DNA of 64,000 nt, taken from assembly GCF_002743335.1 (NCBI RefSeq), contig NZ_PDZB01000007.1:1-64000 (forward strand). Direction: 5' to 3'. The position numbers were made by a program, and so were the translations under genes. The notes under the pieces are model-generated. The model did no database searches and was not told the origin of the DNA. It saw nothing but the letters and a program-made list of their open reading frames with translations. Source of the DNA: Sporosarcina sp. P32b (GTDB lineage: Bacteria > Bacillota > Bacilli > Bacillales_A > Planococcaceae). Positions 19,601 through 26,631 of the stretch are shown here, piece after piece; within the stretch, counting starts at the first letter, position 1; every line of letters begins with the position of its first letter.

Positions 19601-20409
19601 GCTAGACCCCAAATCGCTGTCGCTGTGGAGTTGGCATTATCGCCCATTCCAAAATTACCTGGCGAATTAAATCCACCCGACTTTATGTCTAATTGTCTAG
19701 CTCGTAATAAGTTCTTCGTTCTTTCAATAGCTGCATCTGCCGCTTCTTCCCCTTGATAGTTAGACAAAGCAATCATGCCCATACCTGTCATATCTGGGTC
19801 TGAAACCGGACCGAAGAATGAATATCCGCCATCTGGATTTTGTTTATCGATTAAAAACTGAAGTGCTTTTTGTTTCTTATCCGCATTCCACTCGCCTAAA
19901 TCGGCACCTAGACGTTCGCCTGTATCCATCGCAAGCAAAGCCCACATATGTTTATTAATACCACCAAATGAGCCTGTCTCTTCGTTTTGTTGTGACGCCA
20001 ATTCTACATAAAGGTTACGATTCGTTTCCCATGCATCAGCTGGATCTTCGTTCATTGCAAGTAATCCGAAGATAAAGCGGATATGCTCTGTTCCATGATG
20101 TATAGGTTCCAGATGACTTGGCTCTACCTTTTGCCATTCTGGTAATACCCACTCGCCATCATTCAGGTCTTCACCTGCTGCATAAAGGCCAACTAATGTT
20201 TGCCATGAATCCAACTTCATTCCTTTGTTTTTATAAAACTGAACGGTTTTAGCTAGTAATTCTTCCACATTTGTCTGCTCGACAACTGTTCCTTTTGTAT
20301 TCTCTACACCTGTATCCACCGCTTGTACTGTTGGAGTTACAAACGACAATACCAACATCAAACTTAGCCACACAGATAATATCTTACTTATTCGACTACC
20401 ATTCCTCAA
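16684..20409 (-). CDS. Secreted transcobalamin-like, probably cobalamin-binding protein
   Basis: A 1241-residue exported protein with a signal peptide (about 8-31). Domains in order: an alpha/alpha-toroid of prenyltransferase/squalene-oxidase-type repeats (about 45-340, GGINKHMWALLAMDTGE and DPDMTGMGMIALSNY); a DUF4430 beta domain (about 345-445, with DQWVVELNED); a beta-rich linker domain; a second toroid (about 535-830); a FIVAR-like helical domain (about 845-915); a second DUF4430 domain (about 930-1035, with IYVKSINNL, SGWMYSVNGEFPQYSAGIYE and ILRWQYT); a PKPDPKPDPKP linker; and a C-terminal Ig-like (Big_5) domain with WNIKFSG. Toroid plus DUF4430 is the architecture of animal intrinsic factor and transcobalamin, here duplicated. 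A cobalamin riboswitch precedes the gene, which supports B12 capture. No sortase or SLH anchor is seen. Start is TTG 20409 behind AGGAG. Confidence 0.85.
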   Translation of the reverse strand: MRNGSRISKILSVWLSLMLVLSFVTPTVQAVDTGVENTKGTVVEQTNVEELLAKTVQFYKNKGMKLDSWQTLVGLYAAGEDLNDGEWVLPEWQKVEPSHLEPIHHGTEHIRFIFGLLAMNEDPADAWETNRNLYVELASQQNEETGSFGGINKHMWALLAMDTGERLGADLGEWNADKKQKALQFLIDKQNPDGGYSFFGPVSDPDMTGMGMIALSNYQGEEAADAAIERTKNLLRARQLDIKSGGFNSPGNFGMGDNANSTATAIWGLAAVNEDVLAEKWHVGDRTVVDAIKGFQLEDGSYKWKVTDKRTNLMATEQVLLALADMKAGNSVWNRIALKAEQPTAYVKIDGLDAPILLDTEVTFETGSTIVQVVEQLLKEQNIPYELDQAKTNFVTINNVQNGNLHGSDQWVVELNEDSATSLIDKALNENDKIHIFYKRNAVLESITKLKVGDKDPTIELTLSGDTFTEAASDVSNWTIGNGVLTVGSVTVESNQKVLLHVQGEVPNATLSMTGLAKVVQSNVHTTANNTPAIPEVIRTVDDMLADTLRFYEVERYNNANFRWSMPGISWTELVALGASSSQLSDGTAQLPDWLTKDPGLQKDESDTHHIRYIFGLLAAGKDPSTAWETKRNLYAELAAQQKADGSIGSINKHAWAMLALDTGEKRGQDVGTWDNTTKEKALQHVLKQEKEKGGFSLSLEAKDAADPDMTGMVLLALANYQDDSAVNAAIERAKHVLREQQLDTAGWGALGENSNSIATVISGLVALGEDVTSADWQKGGKSPVDALSKFQTKNGAFAFTLPADQWVNAKALEQSFIALQEIKTGKSVWQQFSDVENVEPPVEAVDKAQLTAAIQTAEEKLASTQEGTTAGTFTKASRDQLQSTIVDAKAIEVNEEVDQQQVIVAISDLKQAITQYENSIIKPVVTPPADPTYITFSVETRTMGTGDIISPKQFKIESGDTAFTILKREVDNRSIPIKFSGIGPTIYVKSINNLGEFDGGPLSGWMYSVNGEFPQYSAGIYELEKDDILRWQYTKNLGEDIGDNWTPTPKPDPKPDPKPDPTPEHSVDTPENVKATITDGKLQIQVKDEKTGEFQPAKVEKTEVLDGIMIVQIGETGEVLDALTGLELPAGIVQAVVLDNDQPYNYFDSESEIKTTKEWNIKFSGTLQNDPANLDNVVVRNAKGEIIKVSTTLGEDGKSLKIKPTTKYTQGELYYLTITEVKSANGKVIKEPIRKVFVIE

Positions 20410-20435
20410 CGTCTCCTACCCCCTATTTTTTTCAA

Positions 20436-20528
20436 TAAAAAAATCCCGCCTCCGGAAAGAGACAAGGATGGATGCGTGTTTAGACATACATAATACAACA
20501 CAACATACATACCTTTTTCCGGAAGGTT
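20436..20528 (-). terminator. Possible riboswitch expression platform terminator
   Basis: On the minus strand CTTCCGGAAA (about 20516-20526) can pair with TTTCCGGAG (about 20449-20458), followed by GCGGGA and seven T (20437-20443). It stands between the cobalamin aptamer and the gene, as expected for a transcriptional off-switch. The large loop makes the exact fold uncertain. Confidence 0.5.
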
Positions 20529-20529
20529 G

Positions 20530-20697
20530 TAAGCATGGTATTATGGTAAGTCTCCTGACTTATGGATACAAACGCAACTTCACCCTTCCCAGTACAAATA
20601 CCAGTGGTTGTCTGAAGTCACTTTCCAATTACAGTGGCCGGACCGTTCAGGATTTTCACCTGATTCCTTTTTAAGTCTTGCAAGCTAGCAAAACACC
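20530..20697 (-). promoter_or_regulatory. Cobalamin riboswitch
   Basis: Minus-strand reading shows the conserved cobalamin aptamer blocks in order: GGAATCAGGTGAAAATCC, GAACGGTCCGGCCACTGTAA, and the B12 box AAGTCAGGAGAC (about 20547-20558). It should turn off the downstream 1241-residue secreted protein when adenosyl- or methylcobalamin is plentiful. Confidence 0.92.
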
Positions 20698-20721
20698 AAA
20701 ATACGCTATAAACTACTCTTA

Positions 20722-20750
20722 ATCATAAGGAGTCGACATAACAATTGCAA
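20722..20750 (-). promoter_or_regulatory. Promoter before the cobalamin riboswitch
   Basis: TTGCAA (20745-20750) and TATGAT (20722-20727) on the minus strand with a 17-bp spacer, about 25 bp before the aptamer. Confidence 0.55.
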
Positions 20751-20819
20751 TAGCAAGATTTTTATCGTTTACGGTATTTACCAAATTCCTATAATTGACC
20801 AATTAATTCCTGTGCTATC

Positions 20820-20847
20820 TTGACTATCTTTTCAGTCTATGTAACGA
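20820..20847 (+). promoter_or_regulatory. Possible promoter before the TPP riboswitch
   Basis: TTGACT (20820-20825) with a TAACGA-type -10 region 16 bp later, 15 bp upstream of the aptamer. The -10 element is weak. Confidence 0.4.
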
Positions 20848-20861
20848 TAAGAGATGGATAA

Positions 20862-20943
20862 ACACTAGGGGTGCTGTAGCTGAGAGAGGCGTTCGCCTTA
20901 ACCCTTGAACCTGCACTAGATAATGCTAGCGGAGGGAAGTGGA
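20862..20943 (+). promoter_or_regulatory. TPP riboswitch (THI element)
   Basis: Conserved THI-box sequence is present: ACTAGGGGTGC, GCTGAGA, a variable GAGGCGTTCGCCTT arm, ACCCTTGAACCTG, and CTAGATAATGCTAGCGGAGG GAAGT. It controls thiZXY in response to thiamine pyrophosphate. Confidence 0.95.
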
Positions 20944-20976
20944 CATATGACGGATTTCGGCCGTACTATGCAACCG

Positions 20977-21005
20977 CTTCGCACAGAGAAGTGGTTTTTT
21001 TGTGT
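20977..21005 (+). terminator. TPP riboswitch terminator
   Basis: AACCGCTTC and GAAGTGGTT arms with a GCACAGA loop, followed by TTTTT. Its position after the aptamer and before thiZ marks it as the attenuator. Confidence 0.82.
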
Positions 21006-21036
21006 GTATTTTTTGAAGAAATGAGAAGTGGTAAGA

Positions 21037-21810
21037 ATGATGACTACTAAAGTTTTAGAATTTACGAACGTATCCTTTCATTATCAAGCAACGAATGCTT
21101 CGAAACCAACTGCTATTTTCAAGCAAGTCGATTGGCATGTGAATGAAGGCGAATTCGTCAGCATCATTGGGCCAAGTGGTTACGGGAAAAGCACATTGTT
21201 CCGACTCGTCACAGGGCTTGAGAATCCTGACAGTGGAGAAATTTCATTGAACGGAGAAGTGACAGAGAAGCGGTTAGGCAAAGTCGGCTATATGCCGCAA
21301 CAAGATTTGCTCATGCCATGGCGAACCATTCTTGAAAATGTTCGATTGCCACTGGAACTTCAAGGCAGTACACCTTCTTCTGATGAAATCATCCAACTAC
21401 TCGCTGATTTCGGATTGCCTGGTGAAGAAAATGCCTACCCTGGAAATTTATCAGGCGGCATGCGACAACGTGTTTCCTTTTTGCGGACGATTTTGACCGG
21501 CTCTACTATTTTCTTACTGGACGAGCCGTTTAGCGCACTCGATGCGATTACACGGCTGACAATGCAAGAATGGCTGATCGATCAATGGCAAAAGCTCGAC
21601 AAAACGATCGTCTTCATCACGCATGATATCGACGAAGCACTATTTCTCTCGGACCGCATCTTTGTACTCGCGGAAAAACCAGTACAGACGATTCGCGAAG
21701 TCATCGTACCACTCAGCCGACCTCGTACTATGCGGGACTTGGCACGACCTGAACTGATAGAACTGAAAGAGCAACTCATCAGCGAGCTTCGTTCGGAGGC
21801 GCGGCTATGA
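21037..21810 (+). CDS. thiZ: Thiamine-precursor ABC transporter ATPase
   Basis: A 257-residue ABC ATPase of the nitrate/taurine/pyrimidine type. Walker A is GPSGYGKST, the Q-loop is MPQQDLLMPWRT, the signature is LSGGMRQRV and Walker B is IFLLDEPFSALD, followed by the H-loop in FITHDIDEA. Its place behind a TPP riboswitch with ThiX- and ThiY-like partners identifies it as ThiZ, which energises uptake of a pyrimidine precursor of thiamine (HMP or formylaminopyrimidine). The weak ribosome site AAGTGG serves ATG 21037 or 21040; the open frame begins at GTG 21028. The 3' end overlaps thiX by 4 bp. Confidence 0.9.
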   Translation: MMTTKVLEFTNVSFHYQATNASKPTAIFKQVDWHVNEGEFVSIIGPSGYGKSTLFRLVTGLENPDSGEISLNGEVTEKRLGKVGYMPQQDLLMPWRTILENVRLPLELQGSTPSSDEIIQLLADFGLPGEENAYPGNLSGGMRQRVSFLRTILTGSTIFLLDEPFSALDAITRLTMQEWLIDQWQKLDKTIVFITHDIDEALFLSDRIFVLAEKPVQTIREVIVPLSRPRTMRDLARPELIELKEQLISELRSEARL

Positions 21811-22559
21811 AGAACATCACTTCGTATAGTTGGTCACTACTTTTCGTTGTGATTTTACTTGGTTTATGGGAAATCAGCGCACGTCTATACGACAAAAGCT
21901 TTCTCTTCCCGTCTCCTTCAGCGATTCTGATCCGATTATGGGAGCTGAAAGCGGAGCTGTTTATCCACCACTTACCTCCGACGGCGTTAACGATTTTGAT
22001 TGGCTTATCGATTTCGATCATAATCGGATCGACACTGGCAATTGCCATGTATAGTAAGAAACCGATCGAGCAGGCGTTTTACCCTATCCTGATCGCGTCG
22101 CAAACGATTCCCGTGATCGCGCTGGCACCGATTTTCGTCTTGTGGTTTGGCTACAGTATTTGGAGTAAAGTGGCGGTCACCGTACTGATCACGTTTTTCC
22201 CGATTACTGTCAGCGTTTTCGACGGCTTACGCTCATCAGATAAAAACTTACGGGAATTAATGCTAACAATGGGCGCGTCCGCAAAAGATATCTTCTATAA
22301 ACTAGACCTACCTTCCGCCTTGCCGTCTTTCTTCTCTGGACTCAAAGTGGCGGTCACACTGAGTGTAATTGGTGCGGCTATTGGGGAATGGCTAGGCGCT
22401 CAGGCAGGACTTGGATATTTCAGCAGAAGAATGATGACGCAATTTGACAGTGCCGCTGTATTTGCACCGATCGTCTTGCTTTCTGCAGTAGGTATTATGT
22501 TCTTTCTACTCGTCGTCGTATTGGAAAAACACTTTTTACAATGGAGGAATCACCAATGA
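21807..22559 (+). CDS. thiX: Thiamine-precursor ABC transporter permease
   Basis: A 250-residue BPD_transp_1 permease with six membrane segments. The EAA loop is GLRSSDKNLRELMLTMGAS followed by FYKLDLPSALPSFFSGLKVA (about 142-182), which contacts ThiZ. Start ATG overlaps the thiZ stop (ATGA) and its stop overlaps the thiY start, so the three are translationally coupled. The ThiX assignment rests on the riboswitch and partners. Confidence 0.9.
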   Translation: MKNITSYSWSLLFVVILLGLWEISARLYDKSFLFPSPSAILIRLWELKAELFIHHLPPTALTILIGLSISIIIGSTLAIAMYSKKPIEQAFYPILIASQTIPVIALAPIFVLWFGYSIWSKVAVTVLITFFPITVSVFDGLRSSDKNLRELMLTMGASAKDIFYKLDLPSALPSFFSGLKVAVTLSVIGAAIGEWLGAQAGLGYFSRRMMTQFDSAAVFAPIVLLSAVGIMFFLLVVVLEKHFLQWRNHQ

Positions 22560-23596
22560 AAAAACGTCTGTTCCTTAGCCTCACGTTTCTACTTTTATTG
22601 CTAGCTGGATGTACGAATAATACACCCGCTACAGATCAAGATGAGACACCGAACAATGAAAAGAAACAAGTCAGCATCATGCTCGACTGGTATCCAAATG
22701 CAGTACATAGCTATATTTATGTAGCCCAGGAAAAAGGCTATTTCAATGAAGAAAACGTGGAATTGGACATTCAATTCCCTGCCAATCCGACAGACCCTAT
22801 GAACTTGACCGCAGCAGGAAAAGTGACACTTGGACTGTATTACCAACCGGATGTCATTTTAGCGCAAGCCAATGAAGACATTCCGATCAAAGCAATCGCT
22901 TCTATCGTGCGTGAACCGCTAAATTACACCGTCATGCTGGAGGAAAGTCCGATTCAATCTCCTAAAGATCTCGAAGGCAAAACGATTGGCTACCCTGGAA
23001 TTCCATTAAACGAATCTCTAATTAAAACGATGGTCACAAATGACGGCGGCGATTATGACAAAGTGAATATGATCGACGTTGGATTTGAACTCGAATCTTC
23101 ACTCGTTTCAAAACGTGCCGATGCCGTGACAGGAACATTCATTAACCACGAAGTGCCTGTCATGAATTCAAAAGGCTTCAAAACGCGCTATTTTAATCCA
23201 GTAGACTACGGTGTGCCGAATTATAGTGAAATTGTGTTGGTAACGAGTGACGAGACGTGGGATAAAGAACGAGACGCCATCCAAGCGTTCTGGCGCGCAG
23301 CACAAAAAGGCTATGAATTCATGGTAGAACAGCCTGAAGAAGCTCTCGACCTGTTGCTGAACAACCAAGATCAAGCAAACTTCCCGTTAGACAAAGCAAT
23401 TGAAACAGAAAGTTTGAATGTCTTATTGCCCAAGATGGATACAGAAGGTGAAGCATTTGGGACACTGGACGAAACGTCTTGGGAAGAAGTACGAGACTGG
23501 CTACATGAAATGGAAATGATCAAGACGAAACCTGAAATCGACGATATGATTTTAGATATCAGTACAGGTGAAATGTTTTCTAAAATTACAAAGTAA
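22556..23596 (+). CDS. thiY: Thiamine-precursor binding lipoprotein
   Basis: A 346-residue NMT1/THI5-like substrate-binding protein. The lipoprotein signal has lipobox LLAGC (about 17-21). The mature part begins with VSIMLDWYPNAVHSYIYVAQEKGYF, the family hallmark for binding HMP or N-formyl-aminopyrimidine, and continues with the DLEGKTIGYPG motif. GGAGG lies eight bases before ATG 22556, whereas the earlier in-frame ATG 22541 overlaps that site, so 22556 is the start. Bacillus ThiY binds the formylated aminopyrimidine salvaged from degraded thiamine; this one probably does the same. Confidence 0.92.
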   Translation: MKKRLFLSLTFLLLLLAGCTNNTPATDQDETPNNEKKQVSIMLDWYPNAVHSYIYVAQEKGYFNEENVELDIQFPANPTDPMNLTAAGKVTLGLYYQPDVILAQANEDIPIKAIASIVREPLNYTVMLEESPIQSPKDLEGKTIGYPGIPLNESLIKTMVTNDGGDYDKVNMIDVGFELESSLVSKRADAVTGTFINHEVPVMNSKGFKTRYFNPVDYGVPNYSEIVLVTSDETWDKERDAIQAFWRAAQKGYEFMVEQPEEALDLLLNNQDQANFPLDKAIETESLNVLLPKMDTEGEAFGTLDETSWEEVRDWLHEMEMIKTKPEIDDMILDISTGEMFSKITK

Positions 23597-23602
23597 CACA
23601 TA

Positions 23603-23652
23603 AAAAAGGCTATTGCGAGAGTCTCCTTGACGGATCGCAATAGCCTTTTTCG
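23603..23652. terminator. Bidirectional terminator between thiY and the subtilase gene
   Basis: AAAAAGGCTATTGCGA and TCGCAATAGCCTTTTT arms around an 18-base loop give A- and T-runs on both sides, serving both convergent genes. Confidence 0.85.
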
Positions 23653-23663
23653 ATTATATAAAA

Positions 23664-25178
23664 TTAGCGAGGCAGTACGGTAAACTTCACAGCAAACGAC
23701 TTCTTCATCGCAACGCCACTTTTATTCTGCAACCCTCGATCCACACGTAAATAATGAACGCCTTGTTGCCATTCGGTAGTTGGTGTAATGAGTAATTGCC
23801 TACTGTTTATAGGATCTACTCTTGCTGTAAAACTTTCGATACGCTCTGCACTATTTGGCGAGCGGGTAATATAAATATGTCTTGCATAATCTTTACCGTG
23901 TAGTAATTCACTAGTAAATTTGATGGTGAATACTTTATTCGTTTGTACATTTAGTTCAGGAAAATCGCCCGTAAATTCAGATGGTGGCGGGGGTGTTGTA
24001 AAAGCTGGCAACGCGTTGCTAAGTCGTTCTAAATTGACTAATCCTGCACCATAATGAATGTCTTTACCCGGTGCCCCTAAGTCTGTCGCGGTCATTTCAA
24101 GTAACTGTCTAATCTCAGAAGGCGTCGCTTCAGGCTTCAAAGATTTCACTAAAGCTACTCCCCCCGCCACAATGGGTCCCGAGAAAGATGTTCCACTGAA
24201 CGACGTATAGCTGTTATGGATTGCAGTTGTAGTGATTGCTGCGCCCGGAGCAACTAAGCTCACGTGAGAGTTATAGTTTGAAAAGGAAGCACGCTGATTA
24301 TCTCTTTCCGTTGCTCCAACTGAAATGACTGAAGGATAGGACGCAGGAAACATGATCGAATTCCCCTTTGTTGCATCATTCCCGGCAGATGCTACGACCG
24401 TGATACCCGAGTCAACTGCACGCTGAATGACCTTTTCCTCCAGTTGAGATCGGTCGCTGCTTCCATAACTCATATTGATCACATCGACTTGTTTCTTAAT
24501 AGCGTAATCAATCGCCTTGATACTATCCGACACTTTACTGAGGCCGTTCAGATGCGTGATTTTCAACGGCAATATTTTGGTTTCATATATTCCCGCAATA
24601 CCCACTACGCCTAGATTATTCCCAGCCTTAGCCGCGACTACACCTGCGACAGCTGTTCCGTGACCATTGACGTCTTGAACATTCGAATTATTTGCGTAAA
24701 AGTTATAACCGCCCGGCTGAATACGCCCCTGTAAATCCTCATGTTTCAGATCAATGCCAGAATCAATGATTGCCACGACGGTCATTTTCTTCTGCTCCTG
24801 CACCCTAGACCAAATCAACTGCGGCTTCACTTGTGGAATCCACCACTGCTTCACAAGAATAGGATCATTGAATACAACGTGCGAATAGCGCTCGTAATTC
24901 GGCTCAACATGTAAGACGTTTGGATCGTCTAGTAATTGTTCCTTCATTAACAGCATGTCATCTGAATCTGTAAAGCTCCATAACTCTACTTCATCCGTAA
25001 TTATTTCACGGCTTTCTACTCCGGGTAAGCTTCCATCCAGTGAGAATGTCTGGCGTTTCTCTTCATACTCTACCAAAAATTCATTTGTAAAATCTTCCGC
25101 ACTGACCACCCCTTGAAACCCAAGTAACGCCAGCAAGCCAATGCACATACTCAAAACTATATGATGCTGTCTTCTCAT
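23664..25178 (-). CDS. Secreted subtilisin-like serine protease (S8) with Ig-like C-terminus
   Basis: A 504-residue exported protease. The signal peptide (about 1-27, ending VVSAED) is followed by an inhibitor-like propeptide (about 28-100). The S8 catalytic domain (about 115-385) has Asp in VAIIDSGIDLKHED, His in NGHGTAVAGVVAA, the oxyanion Asn in VASAGND and Ser in FSGTSFSGPIVAGG. The usual GTSMA(S/T)P is GTSFSGP here, an uncommon variant that keeps the Ser. A C-terminal Big_5/SbsA-type Ig-like domain (about 405-504) is like those in other secreted proteins of this window. Substrate unknown; likely extracellular nutrition or wall protein processing. Confidence 0.88.
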   Translation of the reverse strand: MRRQHHIVLSMCIGLLALLGFQGVVSAEDFTNEFLVEYEEKRQTFSLDGSLPGVESREIITDEVELWSFTDSDDMLLMKEQLLDDPNVLHVEPNYERYSHVVFNDPILVKQWWIPQVKPQLIWSRVQEQKKMTVVAIIDSGIDLKHEDLQGRIQPGGYNFYANNSNVQDVNGHGTAVAGVVAAKAGNNLGVVGIAGIYETKILPLKITHLNGLSKVSDSIKAIDYAIKKQVDVINMSYGSSDRSQLEEKVIQRAVDSGITVVASAGNDATKGNSIMFPASYPSVISVGATERDNQRASFSNYNSHVSLVAPGAAITTTAIHNSYTSFSGTSFSGPIVAGGVALVKSLKPEATPSEIRQLLEMTATDLGAPGKDIHYGAGLVNLERLSNALPAFTTPPPPSEFTGDFPELNVQTNKVFTIKFTSELLHGKDYARHIYITRSPNSAERIESFTARVDPINSRQLLITPTTEWQQGVHYLRVDRGLQNKSGVAMKKSFAVKFTVLPR

Positions 25179-25390
25179 TCGTCCCTCTTTTCTTCCCTAC
25201 CACACTTTAGTAATATGGGATTCTTTTAAACCATTATAACTCACCATTTACCATCTTCATACATCTTACTCATAGTATAGGACTACTTTACATGATAATT
25301 TTTGAAGGATTCACTATTATGAATATCCTGCGACCTACTCCCTGTATGCAACAATCTTCCTTACTTCTAGAATAATCCCGCCAGTCATAG

Positions 25391-25396
25391 TATAAT
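25391..25396 (+). promoter_or_regulatory. Possible -10 element before the zinc-ribbon gene
   Basis: A perfect TATAAT lies about 70 bp before the ATG at 25465. The matching -35 region (TAGAAT, 17 bp upstream) is weak. The rest of 25179-25464 shows nothing else I can name. Confidence 0.4.
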
Positions 25397-25464
25397 CGGG
25401 ACTACATTGGTATCTATACTTGCGTTCAGAAGATAGAACCATAGCATGAAGTAGGAGAATTTAT

Positions 25465-26538
25465 ATGAAAAAGTGTCCGATATGTAATGAAATGAATACA
25501 AAACAGCAAGAGTACTGCACAAACTGTAAAGCATTCCTTGCATCACGCTATTCCAATAAAAAACGGTCGTTACTGAAAACATTGCTGTCTCCCATTGTAT
25601 TAATAGTGGTTGTACTAGTTGCGATTACAAGTTATTACCTTATGGAAAACAAATACGGTCGGCATGCTATAGCTGATCAATTCATTTCAGCATTGATCGA
25701 GCAAGATCGAGACGCGTTACATGAATTGATCGTACCGAAAGATAGTCGTATTTCGATCGACGGAGAAAGCATTCAAGCCTTGCTTACATTGGTCGAGAAA
25801 AACCCTTCCATCGTGCAAGTAATTGAAAACAATTTACAAGAAAAGACCGACGATGGTATGTTCTCCATACGTGTAGCAGGAAAGCGATTCGGCCTCTTCT
25901 CTCGTTATACGATCAATCCAGCAGGCTATATCCTCAAAGTGAAATCAATTGGGGAGGAAACCGTACTATCAATTCACGATACCGAGATGGGTTATATAAA
26001 AAAGAGTAAAGAACAAGCAGAATTCGGCCCGTATATGGCAGGAATTTATCCCATTAAAATGACGACCACATTGAATGACGAAAGTGTGCGGGAAGAAATT
26101 CAGGCGAATGTATTTGGGGCAAAGCAATCGGTTCACCTCACTTTTGATTCCATCAAAGAATTGGCCGTCGCAACTAACGTGGAAACCGACAATGATTTGC
26201 CAGTCGTACAAAATGACGTCCCGAAAGAAGAACCTGTCGAAACTGTTATTGTCAAAGAAGTGATTAAAGAAGTGCCAGCTGGCGATTCTAACGAGCATTT
26301 CATCATTTCGTACAGCGGTGACGTGTTCCTCGACGAATCCGACCTAAAAGGACTGTCAAAAGATGATTTACGTTTAGCGCGCAATGAAATCTATGCACGG
26401 CACGGCTATGTATTCCAATCAAAAGAACTGCAAAACTACTTCGGCTCACAGTCATGGTACGAACCGAATCCATCCTTCGATGGAAAGATGACCAAGTGGG
26501 AGAAGCATAATGTTGAATTGATCAAGTCATTGGAATAA
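25465..26538 (+). CDS. Zinc-ribbon membrane protein with C-terminal YARHG domain
   Basis: A 357-residue protein. The N-terminal zinc ribbon has CPIC and CTNC pairs (about 4-7 and 20-23), then a basic stretch and one membrane segment (about 40-62), so the main body is outside the cell. The middle part resembles TcaA-type extracytoplasmic domains. The C-terminus (about 305-357) has the YARHG signature: LARNEIYARHGYVFQS, then SQSWYEPN. YARHG domains are extracellular modules of unknown ligand. TcaA-type proteins are linked to cell-wall stress and glycopeptide response, which is only a hint here. GTAGGAG precedes the ATG. Monocistronic, ending in a strong terminator. Confidence 0.75.
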   Translation: MKKCPICNEMNTKQQEYCTNCKAFLASRYSNKKRSLLKTLLSPIVLIVVVLVAITSYYLMENKYGRHAIADQFISALIEQDRDALHELIVPKDSRISIDGESIQALLTLVEKNPSIVQVIENNLQEKTDDGMFSIRVAGKRFGLFSRYTINPAGYILKVKSIGEETVLSIHDTEMGYIKKSKEQAEFGPYMAGIYPIKMTTTLNDESVREEIQANVFGAKQSVHLTFDSIKELAVATNVETDNDLPVVQNDVPKEEPVETVIVKEVIKEVPAGDSNEHFIISYSGDVFLDESDLKGLSKDDLRLARNEIYARHGYVFQSKELQNYFGSQSWYEPNPSFDGKMTKWEKHNVELIKSLE

Positions 26539-26540
26539 AA

Positions 26541-26593
26541 GAAGGAGCAATCCGAGAAGTCATCATGACTTCACGAATTGCTCCTGTTTTTTT
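26541..26593 (+). terminator. Terminator after the zinc-ribbon/YARHG gene
   Basis: GGAGCAAT...AAGTC and GACTT...ATTGCTCC arms, then TGTTTTTTT. Confidence 0.8.
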
Positions 26594-26631
26594 AGTTTGG
26601 CGCGGGCATAATAACGCGATGTCAAGCTAAT

